Origin: Desulfobacteraceae bacterium Eth-SRB2
GTDB lineage: Bacteria; Desulfobacterota; Desulfobacteria; Desulfobacterales; UBA11574
Direction: 5' to 3'
Length of the DNA: 64,000 nt
Assembly: GCA_004193595.1 (NCBI GenBank)
Contig: RPGQ01000036.1
Location: forward strand, 34,915 to 98,914
The position numbers and the translations under genes were made by a program. The notes under the pieces were generated by a model, which had not been told where the DNA came from, ran no database searches, and saw nothing but the letters and a program-made list of their open reading frames with translations. How positions within the stretch are numbered: the stretch's first letter is position 1; each line of letters opens with the position of its first letter. Shown here piece after piece: positions 57,443 to 64,000 of the stretch.

Positions 57443-58190
57443 ATGGCGTTAGCGAGTAAAGAAAATGAGTCACGAAGTTCGGCGGTTTGCGTGCAGTCAA
57501 CAGTTATAATAACCGCGATAAAGCGGAAGGCCAGATCGAAGTCTGATCGAAGGCCAAACAGACTGAACAAAACAACAATCTTTAATCTCATTACCGGTAT
57601 ATACAAACCTACCGAGAGGTGATACCATAATCTGGGGCGAAATAGGGCTTCAGCTAAAATCTTGCGCTTTGGCATTGGCAGGACATTTCAAGTCTTCAGT
57701 TGTGGCGGCCTTGACGGTGGTTGAGCATGTATAAAGAGTGGCCCGTTATTCAAGGATCAGCTATGGATTGATCAAGCTTTTCAGTACATAAAGAAGCAGA
57801 GATAGAGGGGGAGATGGCCCATAACCTTCTTAAGATGATAGGCATCGATCATCTTTCGGATCGAATTTGTTGTGAACCTGCCTTACTGGCAAACCAGCGA
57901 AGAGTGGGAATGGCGGGAGCGTTGTCATAATACTGGACCAAGATATTGCTCCTGGATAGTTACACTGCAGGTATATGAACCCGGAAGAACTGATACAGAT
58001 GATGGAGATTATCCGCCGTTCGCCAAAGGGCTGGGAATGGCCATTTTCTTATAGAGCACAAAGGTTGAAAGTGGTTATGGATCTTTGTCATATGATTCAG
58101 AAGCTTTGAATTTCGGGCATGTTATCGCCGAGGAACGCCGGAAGAAATCCAGAACAACCCTAAAGTTATTGATGCATATCTGGGAAGAGT
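57443..58190 (+). pseudogene. Inverted, error-rich copy of livG
   Basis: Corresponds to 31690-32454. Recognisable pieces: AAATGAGTCACGAAGTTCGG, ACAATCTTTAATCTCATTAC (the region after Walker A), GATAGGCATCGATCATCTTT, and the end GTTATTGATGCATATCTGGG. Walker A itself is lost and frames change repeatedly. The spacer before it (57116-57442) also matches the livM-livG spacer except for about 95 bases after 57165, which are unrelated. Confidence 0.82.
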
Positions 58191-58192
58191 CT

Positions 58193-58956
58193 GATGCTGT
58201 TATCTGTGTGTATGGAAAACCTACGAGTTTCCTATATGACAGAATTAGGGCGCTTCACAACATAAGCTTTTCTATTGATGAGGGAATTGCTTGAAATTAT
58301 TAGTATTGTGTGCTATCCGGTGCCTTGTCCAGGCCCGGTAAAAATTTAACCCTGCAAACCATTTCCAGTTGGCGAAGTTCCGGTTGAGGCCAGGTCAAAA
58401 TGACTTATGGGAAGATTTGCAGAGATATCCACCTGCCGACAAGGTCGTCAGCAAAGCTCAGCATTTCTCATGTTCCCGGGGAAGGCGTTGGTAACCGGTT
58501 ATGGAAACCTCAAACTGGCCTGTTTGCAAGAAACGACAGGGATATTGAAATCCAGGAAGACATCAAACAGCGGATTTTCATGTTTTTTCCGCTTTGCTTG
58601 AAGAGCGAAAGAAGGCCGGAACCCTGAACAACGCGGCGAGCAGCGATGCGCATCGGCAGGGCGTTTATGAGCGGAGAAGATTATGCTTTTAGATGAACCC
58701 TCCATGGGACTGGCCTGTTGATGCTAAGTGTGTTCCCCGATGCACTTAAAGAACTCGGAAGGAACGACCATTCTTCTCGTCTAGGAATACTTGTATGGCG
58801 CTCCAATTTGCTCAACGAGGCTATGTCCTGGAAGGCGAAATCTTGTATGCTGGAAGAGTTCTAAAGAGCTTGTCGACAATCCAGATAAGCTATTTGGGCC
58901 GGATGATGATGATGATGATGCAAGATGCTTGCTGTATATATGCGTAGCGGATAATA
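58193..58956 (+). pseudogene. Inverted, error-rich copy of livF and its 3' flank
   Basis: Corresponds to about 30935-31684. Pieces seen: TACGAGTTTCCTATATGACA, ATTAGGGCGCTTCACAACAT, ACTGGCCTGTTTGCAAGAAA, TAAAGAGCTTGTCGACAATC, GCGTAGCGGATAATATC. A GATGATGATGATGATGATG run (58900-58920) replaces one GATGATG of the parent. The similarity continues past the gene end into the flank, then stops at about 58956. Confidence 0.82.
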
Positions 58957-59151
58957 TCAATCTTGTTAAAAATGATTGCCTAAAAATTGATTACCGTGAG
59001 CAAAATTTTAAATCTACGATTTCAATGCACCGGACAGGTTCATACCTGAATATTGCATTGGAAAGCCTACGACCATGCAACATTCAGGTAATAGACTACC
59101 CTACCTGCAGGTACCAACGTAAGTCCTTCAACGGGATGATTTTGGGGAACT

Positions 59152-60144
59152 CTAGCCGTCCCCATCAAAAAAACCACCCAGCGATCCCAGGATGGAACCT
59201 TCTCCCTTTCCGCCGCCCTTTTGCGGAGAAGCTTGCAACATTCTCCCTGCCAGACGTGAAAACGGTAATGATTGCAGCCAGATTTTTCCCGGACCATGAA
59301 GGATTGCAAAAAAGAGTCCTTCACCGCCGAACAGCGCCGTCTTGATATTGCCGGCCTGCTGAATTTCAAACTGAACACTATTCTCCATAGCAACGATGCA
59401 TCCGGTATCCACATGCAGCACTTCACCGGGCTGAAGTTCCCGATCCATCACGGTTCCGCCGGCATGAACAAATACCAGGCCGTCGCCCTCGAGTTTCTGC
59501 ATAATAAACCCTTCACCCCCGAACAGTCCGGTCAAAATCTTGCGCTGCAGATGAATCCCGATGGAAACTCCTTTGGCGGCACATAGAAAGCTGTCTTTCT
59601 GGCAAATCAGGCAGCCTCCCACGCTGGTTAACGGCACCGGAATGATGTTGCCGGGATAGGGAGCGCCGAAGGCCACATGGGCTTTACCCTGCCCGTTATG
59701 GGTAAAAACCGTCATAAACAAACTTTCACCGGTTAGCAGCCGCTTCCCGGCCCCCAGCAGTTTGTCCATGAATCCGCCGCCTTGGTTTGCGCCGGAAGCA
59801 TCGCCGAAAACCGTCTCCATGACAATTGAGCTGTCCTTATACATCATGGCGCCTGCCTCAGCCACGGCACTCTCACCCGGATCCAGCTCCACTTCGACAA
59901 ACTGCATCTCCGAACCCATAATTTTAAAATCAATTTCATCTGCCGTACTTCTCGCAGAAGGAGGGGGTCCGGGGACCTCACGGGCGGACGAAATCAATTC
60001 GTCAATCTGAGAGATGGGCAGCCATTCTGCAAATCCTTCACGCCAAACATGTCCTTTGGGATTTTTTTGAGCATGGGCAATGGCCTGTTCTTTGTCAAAT
60101 GGGCCGATTTGGTTTCCGTCATAACTTAAATACCACTGTGCCAT
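59152..60144 (-). CDS. GYF_2 - AIM24/TIGR00266-family protein
   Basis: 330 residues. An N-terminal GYF_2-type domain (about 1-55, WYLSYDGNQIGPFDKEQAIA, then GHVWREGFAEWLPISQIDEL), a Pro-rich linker and a long AIM24/TIGR00266 beta-roll (about 70-300), with MQFVEVELDPGESAVAEAGA, MMYKDSSIVMETVFGD, LFGGEGFIMQKLEGDGLVFV and PGEVLHVDTGCIVAMENSVQ. The C-terminal tail is Gly-rich (KGGGKGEGSILGSLGGFF). The AIM24 fold occurs alone in many bacteria with no agreed function. The next upstream gene encodes a DUF533/TerB-like protein; a shared role is inferred only. Confidence 0.85.
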   Translation of the reverse strand: MAQWYLSYDGNQIGPFDKEQAIAHAQKNPKGHVWREGFAEWLPISQIDELISSAREVPGPPPSARSTADEIDFKIMGSEMQFVEVELDPGESAVAEAGAMMYKDSSIVMETVFGDASGANQGGGFMDKLLGAGKRLLTGESLFMTVFTHNGQGKAHVAFGAPYPGNIIPVPLTSVGGCLICQKDSFLCAAKGVSIGIHLQRKILTGLFGGEGFIMQKLEGDGLVFVHAGGTVMDRELQPGEVLHVDTGCIVAMENSVQFEIQQAGNIKTALFGGEGLFFAILHGPGKIWLQSLPFSRLAGRMLQASPQKGGGKGEGSILGSLGGFFDGDG

Positions 60145-60204
60145 TATATATCCTCCTTTGATCGGCTAAAACCTATTCATTATTCGTTATTCATAAGAAC
60201 TTAG

Positions 60205-60366
60205 AAATTCGCCCCAATTGGAATGTTGGAATGTTGGAATGCTGGAATAATGGGCTCTGGTATAATGCAATATTGGGTTAATGGTAATATTTATGTTGAT
60301 GATAAAATTAAAAATGGCAAATATCCTTTTAAAAAACATCCTTCCACTATTCCATTATTCCATATT
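60205..60366. repeat. Family F repeat before the GYF-AIM24 gene
   Basis: Starts CGCCCCAATTGGAATGTTGG with GGAATGTTGGAATGCTGGAA units and ends with CCACTATTCCATTATTCCAT. Fills much of the gap 60145-60498, in which a short family E-like end (GAACCTTGAACCATTGAACC, 60468-60487) also touches the stop of the DUF533 gene. Confidence 0.7.
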
Positions 60367-60498
60367 AGAGGCAGCGTTCGCGCCTCAAAAAATGTACCAT
60401 TCTTTCATTAAGCTGTGAAAATTCCGAGACGTTGTTTATTCGTCATTCGCCACTCTTCCCGGAACCTTGAACCATTGAACCATTGAACCCGCTAACGG

Positions 60499-61188
60499 TT
60501 ACGGTTTTTCAATCCCGAGTTTCCGGTGAATGTCGTTTATGTCCGATTCATCCAGGCCCAGTCGTTGGGCCAGGGAATTTATATACGTCCGTTCAGCATC
60601 TGTATCCACTTCAATTGCCAAAAGTGAGACCGTATAAACCTGTTTGGCCATTTCTTGCGATTTTACCGCTGTTACAATATTCTCCATACCCACAGGAGAC
60701 AAAAGCTCACGAACAACAAAGGAATGTTCCTGGTCGCTGAGATCCAAGGTTTCAAGCTTTCCAAGAATACGGTTTCGTTCTTCCTGATCAATCACACCGT
60801 CGGCATTGGCGGCGGCAATCATGGCGCGAATCAGCAAGACAGCATCCCGGCCACCTTCAGAATCATCACCCCCAAAAGGGCCGGCGGGCGCCGGTGAAGG
60901 AGGTGGCGGTGGTGCCACCGCTGTCCCTCCGGGCGGCGGAGGCGGTTCAGATGGCACGCCAGGTGCCGGCGGTGGTTTCGGAGGTAACCGGGTATGATCG
61001 GGAGCCGGTCCGGGGGGTGGTTGGCCGGATCCGGAAGTTTTAGATTTGTCCATAAAATGTTCCACAGCCTCCATTGCAATGCCCGCAAGACCCAGGGCGG
61101 CACCACCGGATACCAGACTGCCAAGGCCCCCGCGCCGGCGTGATCCTCCCATCAATAAACCGCCTAAAAGTTTTTCCGGATTAAACAT
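60499..61188 (-). CDS. DUF533/TerB-like protein with Pro-rich linker
   Basis: 229 residues. The N-terminal Gly-rich region (MFNPEKLLGGLLMGGSRRRG, then a short hydrophobic helix GGAALGLAGIAMEAVEHFM), a long Pro/Gly linker (about 55-108) and a C-terminal helical TerB-like domain (LLIRAMIAAANADGVIDQEE, EVDTDAERTYINSLAQRLGL), the DUF533 pattern. TerB-like domains bind metal through the acidic DG/DxEE loop. Probably at the membrane. It starts 25 bases after the DUF3786 gene stop. Function unknown. Confidence 0.85.
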   Translation of the reverse strand: MFNPEKLLGGLLMGGSRRRGGLGSLVSGGAALGLAGIAMEAVEHFMDKSKTSGSGQPPPGPAPDHTRLPPKPPPAPGVPSEPPPPPGGTAVAPPPPPSPAPAGPFGGDDSEGGRDAVLLIRAMIAAANADGVIDQEERNRILGKLETLDLSDQEHSFVVRELLSPVGMENIVTAVKSQEMAKQVYTVSLLAIEVDTDAERTYINSLAQRLGLDESDINDIHRKLGIEKP

Positions 61189-61212
61189 GGCTTCCCCCTT
61201 TTTGAATTGTAA

Positions 61213-61866
61213 TCAATCGTATTTAATAGTTAATTCATTTTCTATCCGCTTTCTTAGATAAACAGAAAGCAACATTCCCAAAATCGCCAGGCATTCCGCA
61301 TCCAGATACTTTTCTGCCCGCCGTTCAAAAAGAACGGAACAATGCGCAGGAAATTCATCATCCTTATCGTTATACAACAGAAGAAGCGGAACCTTGGGAA
61401 GGGGATTAAATTGCACCGAGAGTTCATACGAAAGTTGGATTAAGGGTTGATATCCTCCAAGCATATCACATGACGCTTTAAGCTCATCGAGTCTTCCTGA
61501 AAAATGGTTGGCCACCGTTTGTTCCACGGCATTTAAAAAAAACTTTGTTAATGGACCGGAGTCCTTAAAATCTCTGTACGATACCCACTGGTCTGCAATT
61601 GGATTTGTTTTGGGATAAAGAAGAAGATATCTACATAGAACAACGCTTATTTCCAAGGGCGGCTGCCTTCCGGATGGGTCAGTCACACCTTTTGCAGAAA
61701 CCCGGTACGGTTTTCCGAAAAAAGGAACCATAACTTCATCTTTTTCAACCCCTACCCCGAGGATGTTTTCTAAATATTTTAACTCTATTTGGCCCAGCTG
61801 GCCCAGGTAGTTTTTTAACGTTTCTTCAAATACCTGTGACTTTGTAATCATATTTTTTCCTTTCAT
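61213..61866 (-). CDS. DUF3786-family protein
   Basis: 217 residues (start ATG 61866; MITKSQVFE at 61851 is an alternative, both with plausible ribosome sites). Fits DUF3786: EVMVPFFGKPYRVSAKGVTD, PPLEISVVLCRYLLLYPKTN, LTKFFLNAVEQTVANHFSG, and VQFNPLPKVPLLLLYNDKDD. The family is found mainly in anaerobes, often together with corrinoid or other redox-linked proteins; its role is not established. First of a likely three-gene unit with DUF533 and GYF-AIM24. Confidence 0.82.
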   Translation of the reverse strand: MKGKNMITKSQVFEETLKNYLGQLGQIELKYLENILGVGVEKDEVMVPFFGKPYRVSAKGVTDPSGRQPPLEISVVLCRYLLLYPKTNPIADQWVSYRDFKDSGPLTKFFLNAVEQTVANHFSGRLDELKASCDMLGGYQPLIQLSYELSVQFNPLPKVPLLLLYNDKDDEFPAHCSVLFERRAEKYLDAECLAILGMLLSVYLRKRIENELTIKYD

Positions 61867-61870
61867 CTAA

Positions 61871-62160
61871 ATTCTGCAAGCCTTGTATCTGCCGGATATA
61901 CCCCGATAACGGGATCTTGGTTTCACTTAGACAAGGCATTAATCGTGCAGCCGTAAAGTTAATGCAGATTTTAGGTTTCATGTTAATACTGAATACTAAC
62001 CCATAAAAAATTTGGCAAGCTTTTTTGGCCTCACCCATGGGGTAATGTTTGACTAAAATGTAAATTTGTGGAATATGCTTTTCCTAAATTCTGCAATTGT
62101 CGGAAATACCGAAGATACCCCGATAAACGGGATCTTGGTTTCACTTAGACAAGTGTGTAA
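61871..62160. repeat. Family L: two direct copies of a 60-70 base repeat
   Basis: TACCCCGATAACGGGATCTT and GGTTTCACTTAGACAAG at 61900-61940 return at 62113-62153 as TACCCCGATAAACGGGATCT and GGTTTCACTTAGACAAG. Both have TTCTGCAA about 40 bases before. The CCCGATAACGGG part is a small hairpin. They lie in the 480-base gap between the DUF3786 gene and the methyltransferase gene. Confidence 0.75.
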
Positions 62161-62169
62161 TTCACTGAT

Positions 62170-62335
62170 GTTGGTTAACAGCGGTCATTTATTACTTTCC
62201 ATCGGAATTCGAAGGTCTGGTTTCAGGTGTCAGGTGTCAGGAGGACGAACGTAAGAGCTGACACCTGAACACTGACACCTGAAACCTGGATTGCTTGAGC
62301 TAAATCACCAACAATCTTGATTTACACCCCTTGGA
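62170..62335. repeat. Family G repeat upstream of the methyltransferase gene
   Basis: The right end, inverted, reads GGGGTGTAAATCAAGATTGT; the left end is weaker (GTGTAATTCACTGATGTTGG). The core palindrome of TGTCAGG units is at 62216-62287. Ends about 18 bases before the methyltransferase start. Confidence 0.7.
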
Positions 62336-62353
62336 CAAGGCACAGGTGTGAAT

Positions 62354-63520
62354 ATGAAAACAAGCCATCAAATAATTTTTAATAATTCAAATAAAATGAA
62401 GACCATCCCATCAGAGAGTATTGCCTTGATGGTCACCTCACCCCCATATCCCATGATTGAAATGTGGGATCAAATGTTCGCTGACCAAAATCCGAAAATC
62501 GGCAAAGCATTGGAAAAGAGACAGGGCACCATGGCTTTCGAGCTCATGCACAAGGTTCTGGACTCCGTATGGGATGAAGTTTACCGGGTTCTGATAAAAG
62601 GCGGCATCGCCTGCATAAACATCGGGGATGCCACCCGGACCATAAACGAAAATTTTTCTCTTTATCAAAATCATACAAGAATTATGGGGTATCTTCTCAC
62701 TCTCGGCTTCAACCCATTGCCTGCCATTTTATGGAGAAAACAGACAAACGCTCCCAACAAGTTCATGGGGTCCGGCATGCTGCCTCCCGGTGCATATGTT
62801 ACCCTGGAACACGAATACATTCTTATTGTTCGAAAAGGTAAAAAGAGAGAATTTAAAACATCCGAAGATAAAGAAATCAGACGGGAAAGCGCTTTTTTCT
62901 GGGAAGAAAGGAATGTATGGTTTTCGGACATCTGGATGGATTTGAAAGGGGCTTCACAAAATCTCTTTGATGCTAAAATCAGGAAAAGAAGCGCTGCGTT
63001 TCGTTTTGATGTGCCCTATCGTTTGATAAATATGTTTTCTGTAAAAGGCGATACGGTATTGGATCCGTTTTTCGGACTCGGCACGACCATGTATGCGGCC
63101 ATGGCTGCCGGCAGAAACAGTATGGGGATTGAGCTGGATCAAAATTTTAAAGACGCGATACTTTCCAGGATGAATACCATTGTAGATTATTCCAATAAGT
63201 GTATCAGCGCCAGATTAAAAAATCATTTAAATTTCGTGCAGGAACGACACAAGACCAAAGGAGGGTTCAAGTACCTGAATAAGCACTATGAATTCCCGGT
63301 AATTACCCGTCAGGAAACAAAACTCCTTATAAACCGGCTGGAAGGTATTAAAGAAAAAAATAATAATAATTTTCAAGTGATGTATTCAGATGAACCTCAA
63401 CAGGAATTTTGTGGAGATGGGGAACGTTATTTATCCACGGAACCGGGGATATCCGGCCCTAAAAAGGCAAATCCAAATAAACTAAAAAAACAACAGGTTC
63501 AACTTCCATTATTAGAATAG
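62354..63520 (+). CDS. Solitary DNA methyltransferase (beta-type, amino group)
   Basis: 388 residues from ATG 62354 (a GTG lies two codons upstream). The catalytic motif comes first, TSPPYPMIEMWDQMF (TSPPY, motif IV), and the AdoMet-binding motif later, DPFFGLGTTMYAAMAAGRNS (motif I), so it is of the beta arrangement; TSPPY is most common in N4-cytosine and some N6-adenine enzymes. A target-recognition region probably lies between (about 150-215). No endonuclease is next to it. The TAG stop uses the first base of a family B element, so the tail may have been altered by the insertion. Confidence 0.88.
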   Translation: MKTSHQIIFNNSNKMKTIPSESIALMVTSPPYPMIEMWDQMFADQNPKIGKALEKRQGTMAFELMHKVLDSVWDEVYRVLIKGGIACINIGDATRTINENFSLYQNHTRIMGYLLTLGFNPLPAILWRKQTNAPNKFMGSGMLPPGAYVTLEHEYILIVRKGKKREFKTSEDKEIRRESAFFWEERNVWFSDIWMDLKGASQNLFDAKIRKRSAAFRFDVPYRLINMFSVKGDTVLDPFFGLGTTMYAAMAAGRNSMGIELDQNFKDAILSRMNTIVDYSNKCISARLKNHLNFVQERHKTKGGFKYLNKHYEFPVITRQETKLLINRLEGIKEKNNNNFQVMYSDEPQQEFCGDGERYLSTEPGISGPKKANPNKLKKQQVQLPLLE

Positions 63521-63722
63521 TGTCCATCCATAAATGAGGATTTATGTACAAGATCAAGCCTCCGGCCCGGAGGGGCATGTGAAAAAAATAACCACAAGCA
63601 TATGTTTAATATTCCGAGGATTTATTCGCCACCGAACTTTGGCGAATAAATTTTTTGAACATAACGCAGAGACTTGTCCGCCTCCGGCGGATTGGGCAAA
63701 AAGCCCATTTATGGACAGACAC
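63520..63722 (+). repeat. Family B repeat element, copy 3, 203 bp
   Basis: Ends GTGTCCATCCATAAATGAGG and, inverted, GTGTCTGTCCATAAATGG. Shares ATTCCGAGGATT, TTTTTTGAACATAACGCAGA and AAAAAAATAACCAC with 25328-25500. Extra hairpins CCTCCGGCCCGGAGG, TTTATTCGCC...GGCGAATAAA and TCCGCCTCCGGCGGA make it longer. No clear target duplication. 63723-64000 shows no gene that can be supported. Confidence 0.85.
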
Positions 63723-64000
63723 TAGTTTAATTTTTTGTAAGCTCTGATTGTTTTCAGAGGAAATGCTTAACGGTTAGCGCAAACTCTTTAAAATATTTGC
63801 CAGATTATGCTGCTTTTTTTACTTCTGAATCGACAATATTGATATTTGAATACGATTTCAAAGATAATGGTTTGCCAGGAATTCCCGCTCGCATGATCTA
63901 TCCTTGAAAACAAGGTGTTTAGAGATTTATTTTTCGTAAACTTTTGGCACAAATAAAGGCTATTTTCTGCCATGTTATGTAGAATTTTCTCTTGCCCTAT

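Noticed and set aside
62216..62287. CRISPR-like array from repeated TGTCAGG units (also at 32570 and 47433)
   Set aside because: The units are 7-10 bases with no spacers, arranged as a palindrome within a larger terminal-inverted-repeat element. No cas genes are present.
53564..63520. Restriction-modification pair made of the HNH protein and the DNA methyltransferase
   Set aside because: They are 8 kb apart, on opposite strands, with unrelated genes between. The HNH family is usually a stand-alone gene.
63723..64000. Possible minus-strand gene start near the right edge (63788-63973)
   Set aside because: About 60 residues, no recognisable motif, competing short frames and AT-rich sequence. 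Not supportable from the window.

Overview
The window looks like a chromosome segment of a Gram-negative, anaerobic Desulfobacterota (deltaproteobacterial, Desulfobacterales-like) bacterium. This is inferred from the gene set: a GcvT-GlyA fusion, split gcvPA/gcvPB, a DUF3786 protein, LIV-type and TRAP-type uptake systems, and very repeat-rich intergenic DNA. No rRNA, tRNA or CRISPR array was recognised.

Layout. (1) 1-11915, minus strand: an MSHA/type IV pilus-like assembly operon running from a prepilin gene with a sigma-54-type promoter, through PilN/PilO-like and MshK-like genes, a secretin, a TPR protein and an ExeA/MshM-type ATPase, to a GspE/MshE ATPase cut by the window edge. The operon is decaying: the secretin carries two different insertion sequences 37 bp apart plus a frameshift, the MshM-type gene has two frameshifts and a stop, the MshE gene has an in-frame TGA, and the PilN-like gene is shifted just after its start. 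(2) 12256-15555: the N-degron set aat-clpA-clpS. (3) 16315-21608: secA, an M23 peptidase and folD. (4) 22107-25313, plus strand: a three-gene TRAP transporter. (5) 25661-30833: a PilZ protein, a group of three small envelope proteins (DUF2959, DUF4197, AsmA-like) and argC. (6) 30971-36746: a complete branched-chain amino acid type ABC transporter, livF-G-M-H-K. (7) 37190-46965: a GcvT-GlyA fusion gene divergent from gcvH-gcvPA-gcvPB-alpha/beta hydrolase-lipB-lipA, i.e. the glycine cleavage system together with the enzymes that lipoylate its H protein. (8) 47110-54070: holA, lspA, ileS and an HNH nuclease. (9) 54152-55891: a radical SAM gene and a SagB-type nitroreductase gene, both broken. (10) 56640-58956: a noisy inverted copy of livM-livG-livF. 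(11) 59152-63520: a GYF-AIM24 protein, a DUF533 protein, a DUF3786 protein and a solitary DNA methyltransferase.

Nearly every gap longer than 150 bp is filled by non-coding repeats with terminal inverted repeats. At least eleven families can be told apart by eye (called A to L here); several have clear 5-8 bp target duplications. One (family A) is present as two 148-bp copies that are identical base for base, and one of them is nested inside a family B element. Pairs of related repeats bracket secA-mepM, livK and the gcv-lip block. Large housekeeping genes (secA, clpA, ileS, gcvT-glyA, gcvP) are free of frameshifts, so the lesions in the pilus operon and in the radical SAM/SagB pair look like real decay rather than poor sequence. 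The liv copy is different: its excess of small indels resembles low-quality sequence or misassembly.
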